Of a stretch of 64,000 nucleotides of DNA, positions 35,060 to 45,907 are shown piece after piece; the first letter of the stretch is position 1; the number at the start of each line of letters is the position of its first letter. Origin of the DNA: Mycobacterium conspicuum. Its GTDB lineage: Bacteria > Actinomycetota > Actinomycetes > Mycobacteriales > Mycobacteriaceae. Under the pieces are notes generated by a model. The model saw nothing but the letters and a program-made list of their open reading frames with translations. It had not been told where the DNA came from and searched no databases. The position numbers and the translations under genes were made by a program. The stretch lies in the NCBI RefSeq assembly GCF_010730195.1, contig NZ_AP022613.1, positions 3,906,001 to 3,970,000 of the forward strand. The letters run 5' to 3'.

Positions 35060-36628
35060 ATGGGCCCCGGCTCTGCGTGGTGGTCGAACGCGGTGTTCTA
35101 CCAGGTGTATCCGCGGTCGTTCGCCGACAGCAACGGCGACGGGGTCGGCGACCTGGACGGCGTGACCGCCCGGTTGGACTATCTGCAGCAACTCGGCATC
35201 GACGCGATCTGGCTCAGCCCGGTCACTGTCTCGCCGATGGCCGACCACGGCTACGACGTCGCCGATCCGCGTGACATCGACCCGCTCTTCGGCGGCATGC
35301 CCGCGATTGACCGGCTGATCGCGGCGGCACACGAGCGCGGCATCAAGATCACCATGGATGTGGTGCCCAACCACACCAGTTCGGCGCATCCGTGGTTCGC
35401 CGAGGCGCTGGCCGCCGGGCCGGGCACCGACGCCCGAGAGCGCTACATCTTCCGCGACGGTCGCGGGCCGGACGGTGCGCTGCCGCCGAACAATTGGACC
35501 TCGGTGTTCGGCGGGTCGGCCTGGCAGCGGGTGGCGGAACCGGACGGCAGTCCGGGCCAGTACTACCTGCACCTGTTCGACGTTGCGCAGCCGGACCTGA
35601 ACTGGGACAACCCGGAGGTCTTCGACGACTTCCAGAGGTCCCTGCGGTTTTGGCTGGACCGCGGGGTGGACGGCTTCCGCATCGACGTGGCGCACGGGAT
35701 GGCGAAGCCGCCCGGGCTGCCCGACGCGGCGGACGACGTCAAGGTGTTGAGCCACAGCGACGACGATCCGCGCTTCAACCATCCGAGCGTGCATGACATC
35801 CACCGCAAGATCCGCAAGATCGTCGACGAGTATCCAGGCGCGGTGACCATCGGCGAGGTGTGGGTGATGGACAACCTGCTCTGGGCCGAATATTTGCGAC
35901 CCGACGAACTGCACCTCGGCTTCAACTTCCGGCTGACCAAGATCGGGTTCGACGCCGCCCAAATCCGCGACGCGATCGAGAATTCGCTCGCGGCCACTGC
36001 GATCTACGACGCCGTTCCGACCTGGACGCTGTCCAACCACGATGTCGACCGCGAAGTCACCCGCTACGGCGGCGGCGAGCTCGGGCTGCGGCGCGCGCGG
36101 GCGATGGTGATGTTGATGCTCGCGCTGCCGGGCACGGTGTTCATCTACAACGGCGAGGAGCTCGGTTTGCCCGACGTGCTGGACCTGCCCGAGGAGGTGC
36201 TGCAGGACCCGACGTGGGAACGGTCCGGGCACACCGAACGCGGCCGCGACAAGTGCCGGGTTCCCATTCCGTGGTCGGGTGAGGCTCCCCCATTCGGGTT
36301 TTCCGCGTCGGCTGACACCTGGTTGCCGATGCCGGCGGAGTGGGCGGCGCTGACCGTGGAGAAGCAGCTGGCGGACGCCGAATCGACGCTGTCGTTCTTC
36401 CGGCGTGCGCTCGAATTGCGCAGGGAGCGTACCGAATTCGAGGGCACCGACGTCGAGTGGCTGTCTGCGCCGCGCGATGCGGTGAAGTTTCGGGGCCGCG
36501 CCGGCCTGGTCTGCGTGCTGAACGCCGGCAAGCGCGCGATCGCATTGCCGGACGGCGAGCTCATTCTGGCCAGTGCGCCGTTGGTGCAGGGCAAGTTACC
36601 GCCGGACAGTGCGGCCTGGTTGGTGTAG
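35060..36628 (+). CDS. aglA: Alpha-glucosidase (GH13)
   Basis: Retaining glycoside hydrolase acting on alpha-glucosides such as maltose or trehalose-like sugars. The 522-residue (beta/alpha)8 enzyme has the four GH13 blocks: DVVPNHTS, GFRIDVAHG (Asp nucleophile), EVW (Glu acid/base) and SNHDVDR. The start is ATG 35060, preceded by CGGAGCGAC. It corresponds to Rv2471. The flavoprotein frame begins immediately after its stop. Confidence 0.95.
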   Translation: MGPGSAWWSNAVFYQVYPRSFADSNGDGVGDLDGVTARLDYLQQLGIDAIWLSPVTVSPMADHGYDVADPRDIDPLFGGMPAIDRLIAAAHERGIKITMDVVPNHTSSAHPWFAEALAAGPGTDARERYIFRDGRGPDGALPPNNWTSVFGGSAWQRVAEPDGSPGQYYLHLFDVAQPDLNWDNPEVFDDFQRSLRFWLDRGVDGFRIDVAHGMAKPPGLPDAADDVKVLSHSDDDPRFNHPSVHDIHRKIRKIVDEYPGAVTIGEVWVMDNLLWAEYLRPDELHLGFNFRLTKIGFDAAQIRDAIENSLAATAIYDAVPTWTLSNHDVDREVTRYGGGELGLRRARAMVMLMLALPGTVFIYNGEELGLPDVLDLPEEVLQDPTWERSGHTERGRDKCRVPIPWSGEAPPFGFSASADTWLPMPAEWAALTVEKQLADAESTLSFFRRALELRRERTEFEGTDVEWLSAPRDAVKFRGRAGLVCVLNAGKRAIALPDGELILASAPLVQGKLPPDSAAWLV

Positions 36629-36630
36629 CC

Positions 36631-37662
36631 GTTTACGCGTGGACAGTCATCGGGGCGGGCGCCGCGGGAATTGCCGCGGTGGGAAGGCTGCTGGACCAGG
36701 GCATCCCGCCGGAAAAGATCGCCTGGATTGATCCCGCGTTCGCCGCCGGGGACCTCGGCCAAAAGTGGCGGGCGGTGTCGAGCAACACCATTGCCGGGAC
36801 ATTTCTGAGCTTTATGAACGGCTCTGCGGCATTTCGGTTCTCCGAGGCGCCCCCGATGCCATTGCAGGAAGTCGATCCCGACGAAACGTGCGCGCTGATG
36901 CTGGTTGCCGATCCGTTGGTGTGGATCACCGGGCAACTGCGCGAGCGGGTCGACACCTTCGAAGCGACCGCGACCACCCTGCGTCTGACCAAGAGACGCT
37001 GGGAGATTCAAACCACACGGCAGCCGCTCGCCTCCCAAAACGTCGTCCTGGCCGTCGGGGCCGTTCCGAAGAAGCTGTCCTACCCGCATCTGGACGCGAT
37101 CCCGGTGGAGGTCGCGCTCGATCCCGAGAAGCTTGCTCAGGTTCCGCTCGAAGGGGCGACGGTTGCCGTCTTCGGCTCGTCCCACTCGTCGATGATCGCC
37201 CTGCCGCACCTGCTGCGTCATCCGGTCGCCAAGGTGATCAACTTTTACCGCAGCCCGCTCAAATACGCCGTATACCTTAATGATTGGATCTTGTTCGACG
37301 ATACCGGGCTCAAGGGGCGCGCGGCCCAGTGGGCCCGGGACAACATCGACGGGACCCTGCCGGACCGGCTGGAGAGGTGCTGGGTTTGCAGCCCGGAATT
37401 CGACGAGAAACTTGCCGAGTGCGACCGCGCGGTCTACACGGTCGGCTTCGAACGGCGAAAGCTGCCGCGGACACCGCAGTGGGGCGAGCTGGAGTACAAC
37501 CAGCAGAACGGAATACTCGCGCCCGGCTTGTTTGGGCTGGGCATCGCGTATCCCGAATACGCGGAAGATCCGTACGGGTTTGGACAGTACCGCGTGGGAC
37601 TGCAGAAATTCATGGATTACCTGGACGCCGTGCTGCCGTTGTGGCTGGTGTACGGGCCCTGA
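36631..37662 (+). CDS. FAD/NAD(P)-binding oxidoreductase without a standard start codon
   Basis: A protein of about 343 residues with a Rossmann nucleotide-binding start, YAWTVIGAGAAGIAAVGRLL. It has a second dinucleotide site (GATVAVFGSSHSSMIALPH, about residue 180) and a late YTVGFERRKLP. It resembles flavin-dependent pyridine nucleotide oxidoreductases; the substrate is unknown. The expected start position holds GTT, three bases after the aglA TAG, where GTG would be natural. No ATG, GTG or TTG occurs in frame between the aglA stop and the Rossmann motif. It is either a rare start, a start lost by mutation, or a sequence error. In M. tuberculosis other genes (Rv2472, Rv2473) lie here. Confidence 0.8.
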   Translation, partial: VYAWTVIGAGAAGIAAVGRLLDQGIPPEKIAWIDPAFAAGDLGQKWRAVSSNTIAGTFLSFMNGSAAFRFSEAPPMPLQEVDPDETCALMLVADPLVWITGQLRERVDTFEATATTLRLTKRRWEIQTTRQPLASQNVVLAVGAVPKKLSYPHLDAIPVEVALDPEKLAQVPLEGATVAVFGSSHSSMIALPHLLRHPVAKVINFYRSPLKYAVYLNDWILFDDTGLKGRAAQWARDNIDGTLPDRLERCWVCSPEFDEKLAECDRAVYTVGFERRKLPRTPQWGELEYNQQNGILAPGLFGLGIAYPEYAEDPYGFGQYRVGLQKFMDYLDAVLPLWLVYGP

Positions 37663-37674
37663 GAGGGCGCGGGC

Positions 37675-38364
37675 TCAGCGCAGCACCAGCGCGGGGTGGC
37701 CGCGGCGCCGGTAGACCGACCCGAACCGGGCGTCGATGCGCAACCACGCCGGCGTGATCCGGACCCGGATGATCTCGTCGGCGTCCTCGGGCGATTGCGG
37801 CAGGAAACCCATTGCGGTCAAGGCGAATACGCAGCGCATGGGCAGCCCGACGCTGACCTCGTTCGAGCTGACCTGAATGACCTCCTGGTCGAGCAGGGAT
37901 ACCGGCGGGCCGTGAGAACTGCTGTGTTCCTTGGCAAGTCGCGCGCCTTGCTGCGCCAGGTCGAGCAGCACGGGAGCCGGCACGTCGTCGAGGTGGGTGA
38001 AGCCCGATTCCGGGGGAAGCGCGCCCCGCCAGGCCGAGTCCATGGCGAAGCCCGGGTCGACGTAGCCGGAGGCGTCCATCGCCGACAACCCGCGGGCCAA
38101 TTCATTCGCACCGACCGACAGATCGTCGGGCCGCAACTTGCCGGCCACCACCCGGCTGGCCAGCACCTCGAAACCGGTTGCCACCCACGCCGTCAGCAGG
38201 CCGGCCGATCGAGCGCGCAGCCGGATGACCGCGGCGTCGTCGAGCCGAATCGCATTATCGACGAACGTGGCCAGATCCGCGCGGTGGGCAGCCCGAGATT
38301 CCGGACCCAGCCATAATCCCCGCTCGGCCGTGCCCCCCGCCTGCCCTGCTAATCCCTGAGCCAC
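37675..38364 (-). CDS. Conserved hypothetical protein (Rv2474c-like)
   Basis: A 229-residue cytoplasmic protein without membrane segments. It has an alpha-helical middle (RADLATFVDNAIRLDDAAVI) and a beta-rich C-terminus (DEIIRVRITPAWLRIDARFG). Position and length match Rv2474c; function is unknown. GTG 38364 overlaps the thioesterase stop by 16 bases. It ends 12 bases from the convergent flavoprotein stop. Confidence 0.82.
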   Translation of the reverse strand: MAQGLAGQAGGTAERGLWLGPESRAAHRADLATFVDNAIRLDDAAVIRLRARSAGLLTAWVATGFEVLASRVVAGKLRPDDLSVGANELARGLSAMDASGYVDPGFAMDSAWRGALPPESGFTHLDDVPAPVLLDLAQQGARLAKEHSSSHGPPVSLLDQEVIQVSSNEVSVGLPMRCVFALTAMGFLPQSPEDADEIIRVRITPAWLRIDARFGSVYRRRGHPALVLR

Positions 38365-38765
38365 CGTTGCAGGTACTCCCGGTGTTGCGGCGAAAGGCGG
38401 ACCAGCTGTTGCTTTTTGATGTCGAACGCGACCAGCTGGGTCTCTCCGATGACGGCCGGCCTCGACTCGGGTGCCGCATTGACCGAACGCACCTCGTAGC
38501 CGAGCGTGAAGTCGACGGCCCGCAGCCGCTGAACCCAAATGGTGACTTGCAGCGGCGAATCCAGCAGCGTCAGCTGGCTCTTGTAGGTGACCCGCACATC
38601 GGCGACCAGCAGGCCGGTGTCGATAATTTCGCCGCCAAACGCGGGCTGCAGGAACGGGACTCGCGACTCTTCGAGAATCGTCACCATGATGGCGTGATTG
38701 ACGTGCTGGTACATGTCGATGTCCGACCAACGCACCGGCACGGGCGCGACATATCCGACGCTCAC
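38349..38765 (-). CDS. Hot-dog acyl-CoA thioesterase
   Basis: A 138-residue single hot-dog protein corresponding to Rv2475c. The 4-hydroxybenzoyl-CoA thioesterase-like signature is VRWSDIDMYQHVNHAIMVT, with the catalytic Asp in it. It hydrolyses acyl-CoA; chain preference cannot be read from the sequence. GTG 38765 overlaps the gdh stop by GTGA, so it is coupled to the large glutamate dehydrogenase. Confidence 0.93.
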   Translation of the reverse strand: MSVGYVAPVPVRWSDIDMYQHVNHAIMVTILEESRVPFLQPAFGGEIIDTGLLVADVRVTYKSQLTLLDSPLQVTIWVQRLRAVDFTLGYEVRSVNAAPESRPAVIGETQLVAFDIKKQQLVRLSPQHREYLQRWLRD

Positions 38766-41700
38766 CCTGATGATCCCCTTCCGCTGGTTCGTGTCATGCG
38801 CCGAATCTGTCGGGCCGCCACCGATAGGGTCGCGAGATCCTTCTGACCGCTTTCGCGCAACTCATCCAGCGTCCGGCTGGCCCGCTCGATCCGGGATGCG
38901 CTGGTGTGTTCCCACTCGGCGATCTTTTCCTCGCCGCTCTCGTCAGGCTCCCCCGCGGCGAGCACGTCGAAACACAACGACCGCAGGGAGGCGTAGATGT
39001 CGTCGCGAATTGCCAAGCGCGCCAGCGCATGCCAGCGGTCGTTTCGCGGCAGCTGAGACACCGCGGTGAGCAGTCCGTCGGTGCCGAGCCGATCCATCAG
39101 GGCGAAGTACGTGTCCGCGACTTCGGCGGTATCGATTTCGGTGATGTCGGCGATATCGATGATGTCGAGCAGGCTGTAGCGGTACAGGCCGGTGGCCACG
39201 CGGTAGGCCAGGTCGTGCGGCGCGCCCTGCGCCGTGAATTCGGCGGCTTCCTGTTCGACGATGGCTTTGTCGTCGCCGCGCAGCCACTCCCCCATCCGCG
39301 GCGTCAGCGCCTTGACCTTGGCGGCGAAGCGGTTGATTTCGGCGCCCACCGCCAACGGCTGCGGACGATAGTTGAGCAGCCAGCGGCCGGCGCGATCGGT
39401 GAGCCGGCAGGTATCCAACGTCAAGCGGTCCGACAGGGCGACCGGCAGGTTTGCCGCGCGGATCCGGCGCCAGATGTGGCCGATCCCGAAGATGGCGTCG
39501 GTGGCGACGTAGGTGCGCACCGCGTCGATGGGCCGCACCCCGACGTCCTCGGCTATCCGGAACGCATAGGTGATGCCGGCGGTGTCCACCATGTCGTTGA
39601 CCAGCATGGTGGTGACGATCTCGCGACGCAGTTGGTGCGTGCGGATCTCCGGGGTGAACCGTTCGCGCAGTGGCTTCGGGAAGTACAGCGGCAACCTGGA
39701 CGCGAACACATCCTGATCGGGAAGTTCGGTGGCCAGCAGCTCCTCCTTGAGCCCCAGCTTGACGTGGGCCATCAACGTGGCCAGCTCGGGCGAGGTGAGC
39801 CCGATGCCGGCGTCGGTGCGGCGCTGCACCTCCTTTTCCGACGGCAACGCCTCCAGTTCCCGGTTGAGGCCGCGTTCGGCCATGTGCCTGATTTGGTCGG
39901 CGTGCACCGGGAACATGCTGGCCGCGTTGGCGCGGCTGGTTCCCATCAAGTCGTTTTGGCTCTCGTTGTCGTCGAGCACCAGTCGGGCGACCTCGTCGGT
40001 CATCGACTCCAGCAGTTGCTTGCGCTCGTCGGCGCTGACCTTGCCCGCGGTGACCAGCGAGTCGATCAGGATCTTGATGTTGACCTCGTGGTCCGAGCAG
40101 TCAACGCCGGCCGAGTTGTCCAGGGCGTCGGTGTTGATCCGCCCACCCGACAGGTCGAATTCGACACGGCCGCGCGCGGTCACCCCGAGGTTGCCGCCTT
40201 CACCAATGACCTTGGCGCGCACCTGGTTTGCGTTGACCCGCACCGGATCGTTGGCGCGGTCGCCGACGTCGGCGTCGGACTCGGATTCGGCCTTGATGTA
40301 GGTGCCGATGCCGCCGTTGAACAACAGGTCCACCGGCGCCTGCAGGATCGCCTTGATCAGATCGGGCGGGGACATTTCGATGGTGTCGGCCTCGGCGGCT
40401 TCGATACCCAATGCGGCGCGGACCTGCGCGCTGACGGGAATCGCCTTCTGCTCACGGCTGAACACCCCGCCGCCCGCGCTGATCAAGGACTTGTCGTAGT
40501 CGTCCCAGCTGGAGCGGGGCAGGTCGAACATCCGGCGGCGTTCGGTCCAGGTGGCCGCGGCGTCCGGGTTGGGGTCGAGGAAGATGTGCCGGTGATCGAA
40601 GGCGGCGATCAGCCGGATGTGCTTGGAGAGCAGCATGCCGTTGCCGAAGACGTCGCCGCTCATGTCGCCGATGCCGACCACGGTGAAGTCCTCGGTCTGG
40701 GTGTCGACGCCGATCTCGCGGAAGTGCCGCTTGACGGCCTCCCATGCGCCTTTGGCGGTGATGCCCATGTCCTTGTGGTCGTAGCCCACCGATCCGCCGG
40801 ACGCGAACGCGTCGCCCAGCCAGAAGCCGTAGGACTTGGCGACATCGTTGGCGATGTCGGAGAACGTGGCGGTGCCTTTGTCGGCGGCCACCACCAGGTA
40901 GGCGTCGTCGCCGTCGCGCCGCACCACCTCCGGTGGCGCGCTGACCTCCCCGGTCTTGTGGTCGACGTTGTCGGTCACGTCCAACAACCCGGAAATGAAC
41001 AACTGATAGCAGGCGACGCCCTCGTCGCGAAGCGCGTCACGGTCGGCGGCCGGGTCGCCGGTGGGCAGTGGCGGCCGCTTGAGGACGAAGCCACCCTTGG
41101 CCCCCACCGGCACGATGACGGCGTTCTTGACCGCCTGCGCCTTGACCAGACCGAGGATTTCGGTGCGAAAGTCGTCGCGGCGGTCCGACCAGCGCAGCCC
41201 GCCCCGCGCCACCGGACCGAACCTCAGGTGCACGCCCTCGACGCGGGGTGAATACACGAAGATCTCGAACTTGGGGCGCGGCAGCGGCAGCTCGTCGATC
41301 AGCTGGGCATTGAGCTTGAGCGACAACACATTTCGGCTGCGGGCCGAACCCTCCCAGGTGACGAAGTAGTTGGTGCGCAAGGTGGCCTGCACCAGCGACG
41401 CGAACGCGCGCAGGATGCGGTCGGTGTCCAGGCTGACCAGCGCGTCGATGTCGGCGGCCACCGCCGCGGCCGCCGCCTGCGCGTCTCGGCTGGCCGGCGA
41501 ACCCGACTCCGGGTTGAAAAGCGCCTCGAACAATGTGACCAGTGACCGCGCGGTCGAGGGGTGCTCGTTGAGCACCGATTCGATGTAGGACTGGCTGTAC
41601 GGAAAGTTGGCCTGCCGCAAGTATTTCGCGTAGGCGCGCAGCAGTACGACCTGCTGCCAGGTCAGGTTGGCGCGCATCACTAGCTCGTTGAACCGGTCGA

Positions 41701-43606
41701 TCTCGACGCGGCCCTGCCAGATCGCGGTGACCGCGTCGGCGAATCGTTCGGCGGTGGCGTCGCGTTCGGCTTCCGTGGCGGCCATCGGGATGGTGGGGTG
41801 CGGCGAGATCCGGAACTGGTAGATCCACACCGGCAGCCCGTCGGGTCGGGTGACGGTGAACGGTCGCTCCTCGAGCACCACCACGCCCATGCTTTGCAAC
41901 ATCGGCAGGAGCTGGCTCAGCGAGGCGGCGCGCCCACCCAGGTACCAGGTCAGCCGGGCCTCGCCCTGCTCGTCGTCGCGTTCGGTGAACACCAGCTTGA
42001 CCGAATCATCGGTCAGCTGTTCGATGATCGCGATGTCGTCGGTGGCCGCGGCCGGGGTAACGACCTGCTTGTACGCCTCGGAGAAGGCGCCGGCGTAATG
42101 CTCGGCTGCGGCCTGGCTGACGGAGCCGGTCGCCGCGGAGCCGAGCAGCCGGTCGCCCCAGGTTTGCGCCGCGTCGCTCAGCAGGCCCTGGATTCGGATC
42201 CGGTTTTCTTCGGAGACGTCGATCGCGGCCTGGCGTTGTCCTTCGGGCAGCCGCACCATGAAATGCATGAGCGCCCAGGGTGATTCGCTGACGCGAGCGG
42301 TGAATTCTAGTCGCGCGCCGCCGAATTCACGGACCAGGATGTCCTCCATCTGCAGCCGCACCGGCGTGGTGTAGCGGTCGCGGGTGACATAGACCAGGCA
42401 CGAGACGAAGTACTGCAGCCGGTCGGCGCGCAAGAACAGCAACGCGCGGCGTTGCGATCCCAGGTCCACCACGGCCTTGGCCATCAGCAAAAGCCGTTCG
42501 GCGCTCAGCGCGAACAGTTCCGGGCGCGGGATGGTCTGGATGACGTCGAGCAGCAGCTGGCCCGGGTGGACCGGATCGCTGTCGGCCAGCGTGAGCGCTT
42601 CGCGGACCCGGTGCGAAATCGTCGGGATCTCCAGGACGTCGGCGTTCATGGCGGCGACCGTGAATAGCCCGACGAAGCGGTGCTCTATCACGCCGTCGTC
42701 GACGTATTCGCGCACGGCGATGGCGTACGGGTAGGCGCCATAACGCAGGTAGCTGCCGACGGCGGCCTGCGCCAAGACCAGCAGATGATCGTCGTCGGTC
42801 AAGCGGGGGCGCGCCGTCACCCGGATGCGCAGGACGCCGAGACCGGTCTCGCCCTCGGCGGCGGTGACCATGGCGCCATCGACGCGGCAGCGCTGATAGC
42901 CGAGCAGCAGAAAATTCCCGCGACCCAGCCAGCGCAGCAGCGCCGAGACTTCGTCGCGGTCCGGCGCCGTGAAATGCCCTTCGACGTTGGCTTCGACGGC
43001 GGCGGCCACCCCGCTGAGGGTGGTGATCAGCTCGTTGGCGTCGGTGGCCACGAGTTGCACGTCGGCCAGGACCCTGGGCAACAGCCGCTCGACCTCGGCC
43101 AGCGTCTTGGCGTCGACGGAGGGCGACAGCCGCATGTACATCCACGCTTCGCCGAGGTATTGCGGCGCGCCGGGCGGCTTCGGTTCGATGCCGAGCAGGT
43201 CGCCCGCCGGGCTGCGCTGCACCTCGAACACCGGGGTCATCAGGGCCGTGTAGTCGACACCCAGCCGGTGCAGCAGCAGGGTCACCGAATCCATCAGCAT
43301 GCCGCCGTGGTCAGTGACGACCTGCAGCGCCGGGCCGAACCCGGCCGGATCGTCGGCCGGGTAGACGCAGACGCGGCTATCGCCCGCCGGACGGTGTTGG
43401 CCGAGCCGATAGTGCGCAGCCAGCATGCCGGGGGTCACCAACGCCTCGGGCCCGGCCGAATCGGCGGGGCCGGTTTCGGTCTCGTCGGTGTGCGGACCGC
43501 GATAGCTCTCGACGTAGGCCTTCGTGATCCAGTCGGGGATGTCCCCGCGGTCGGCGAACGTGGTCCACGGTGCGGCGACCTGCTTAGCTCCGGGATCGAT
43601 CGCCAT
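38762..43606 (-). CDS. gdh: NAD-dependent glutamate dehydrogenase, large (L_180) type
   Basis: Deaminates glutamate to 2-oxoglutarate. At about 1614 residues it is one of the largest enzymes here. A long N-terminal regulatory part has ACT-like domains (to about 700). The dehydrogenase core is around GPVARGGLRWSDRRDDFRTE and VPVGAKGGFVLKRP. The NAD-binding region is at VVGIGDMSGDVFGNGMLLS. ATG 43606 is preferred over 43624 because GGAG precedes it and the family begins with this region. It corresponds to Rv2476c, where activity is known to be controlled by GarA. Confidence 0.96.
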   Translation of the reverse strand: MAIDPGAKQVAAPWTTFADRGDIPDWITKAYVESYRGPHTDETETGPADSAGPEALVTPGMLAAHYRLGQHRPAGDSRVCVYPADDPAGFGPALQVVTDHGGMLMDSVTLLLHRLGVDYTALMTPVFEVQRSPAGDLLGIEPKPPGAPQYLGEAWMYMRLSPSVDAKTLAEVERLLPRVLADVQLVATDANELITTLSGVAAAVEANVEGHFTAPDRDEVSALLRWLGRGNFLLLGYQRCRVDGAMVTAAEGETGLGVLRIRVTARPRLTDDDHLLVLAQAAVGSYLRYGAYPYAIAVREYVDDGVIEHRFVGLFTVAAMNADVLEIPTISHRVREALTLADSDPVHPGQLLLDVIQTIPRPELFALSAERLLLMAKAVVDLGSQRRALLFLRADRLQYFVSCLVYVTRDRYTTPVRLQMEDILVREFGGARLEFTARVSESPWALMHFMVRLPEGQRQAAIDVSEENRIRIQGLLSDAAQTWGDRLLGSAATGSVSQAAAEHYAGAFSEAYKQVVTPAAATDDIAIIEQLTDDSVKLVFTERDDEQGEARLTWYLGGRAASLSQLLPMLQSMGVVVLEERPFTVTRPDGLPVWIYQFRISPHPTIPMAATEAERDATAERFADAVTAIWQGRVEIDRFNELVMRANLTWQQVVLLRAYAKYLRQANFPYSQSYIESVLNEHPSTARSLVTLFEALFNPESGSPASRDAQAAAAAVAADIDALVSLDTDRILRAFASLVQATLRTNYFVTWEGSARSRNVLSLKLNAQLIDELPLPRPKFEIFVYSPRVEGVHLRFGPVARGGLRWSDRRDDFRTEILGLVKAQAVKNAVIVPVGAKGGFVLKRPPLPTGDPAADRDALRDEGVACYQLFISGLLDVTDNVDHKTGEVSAPPEVVRRDGDDAYLVVAADKGTATFSDIANDVAKSYGFWLGDAFASGGSVGYDHKDMGITAKGAWEAVKRHFREIGVDTQTEDFTVVGIGDMSGDVFGNGMLLSKHIRLIAAFDHRHIFLDPNPDAAATWTERRRMFDLPRSSWDDYDKSLISAGGGVFSREQKAIPVSAQVRAALGIEAAEADTIEMSPPDLIKAILQAPVDLLFNGGIGTYIKAESESDADVGDRANDPVRVNANQVRAKVIGEGGNLGVTARGRVEFDLSGGRINTDALDNSAGVDCSDHEVNIKILIDSLVTAGKVSADERKQLLESMTDEVARLVLDDNESQNDLMGTSRANAASMFPVHADQIRHMAERGLNRELEALPSEKEVQRRTDAGIGLTSPELATLMAHVKLGLKEELLATELPDQDVFASRLPLYFPKPLRERFTPEIRTHQLRREIVTTMLVNDMVDTAGITYAFRIAEDVGVRPIDAVRTYVATDAIFGIGHIWRRIRAANLPVALSDRLTLDTCRLTDRAGRWLLNYRPQPLAVGAEINRFAAKVKALTPRMGEWLRGDDKAIVEQEAAEFTAQGAPHDLAYRVATGLYRYSLLDIIDIADITEIDTAEVADTYFALMDRLGTDGLLTAVSQLPRNDRWHALARLAIRDDIYASLRSLCFDVLAAGEPDESGEEKIAEWEHTSASRIERASRTLDELRESGQKDLATLSVAARQIRRMTRTSGRGSSG

Positions 43607-43693
43607 ACCGATTGCTCCCATCACACGCTGGGTTGACTGACGTCGCTCCTCAGCGGCCGTGGCGGCCGCATCGTCGCGGTGGCAGAGCCGACA

Positions 43694-45370
<1,677 letters not shown>

Positions 45371-45438
45371 GCCGCGGTATTGCCTTTCTGGTCTTTTGAG
45401 GGGGACTCGCCGACCATCCTAGGCACCGCTCATGTCCG

Positions 45439-45903
45439 CTAAGCCGACAGAGGCAGCGCCGCGGGATCGTCGGGCTGCAGGGGCGCGTCGCCGGAGGCAT
45501 CGGTCGTCGCCGCCGGCGCCGGGTTTTCCTGCGTCGCCGGGCCGGTGTAGCGCGGGTTCTCGATGCGCACGAACACCCGCGACAGGTCCGGTCCCACCGC
45601 CGTGGCGCGCATCTCCGTCGACGACCGCTTGTTGCCGTCGCGGTCCTCGTACTCGCTGGTGTAGATGTAACCGGTCGCGATCACCGGCGCGCCCTTGCCC
45701 AGGGCGGCGCAGACACCGCCGACCAATCGTCCCCAGCAGTTGACCGTGACGAACAGCGAATTGCCCGGTTCCCAACCGCCGTCGGCCGTGCGGCGGCGGG
45801 AGTTGCTGGCCACCCGGAACTTGACGAGGTCCTGATCGCCGACCTTGCGGCGCTGAAGGTCGTTGACGATGTGACCGACGATGGTAAACGGTGTTTCAAA
45901 CAT
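45439..45903 (-). CDS. ssbB: Single-stranded DNA-binding protein paralogue (SsbB)
   Basis: A 154-residue OB-fold protein corresponding to Rv2478c, the second mycobacterial SSB. The conserved core starts MFETPFTIVGHIVNDLQRR and includes FRVASNSRRR and LFVTVNCWGRL. The C-terminus (PDDPAALPLSA) lacks the typical acidic DDDIPF-like tip that SsbA uses to bind partners. ATG 45903 has AAAGGA nine bases before it. It follows the CopD/CtaG gene with only four bases between. Confidence 0.93.
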   Translation of the reverse strand: MFETPFTIVGHIVNDLQRRKVGDQDLVKFRVASNSRRRTADGGWEPGNSLFVTVNCWGRLVGGVCAALGKGAPVIATGYIYTSEYEDRDGNKRSSTEMRATAVGPDLSRVFVRIENPRYTGPATQENPAPAATTDASGDAPLQPDDPAALPLSA

Positions 45904-45907
45904 TGAC

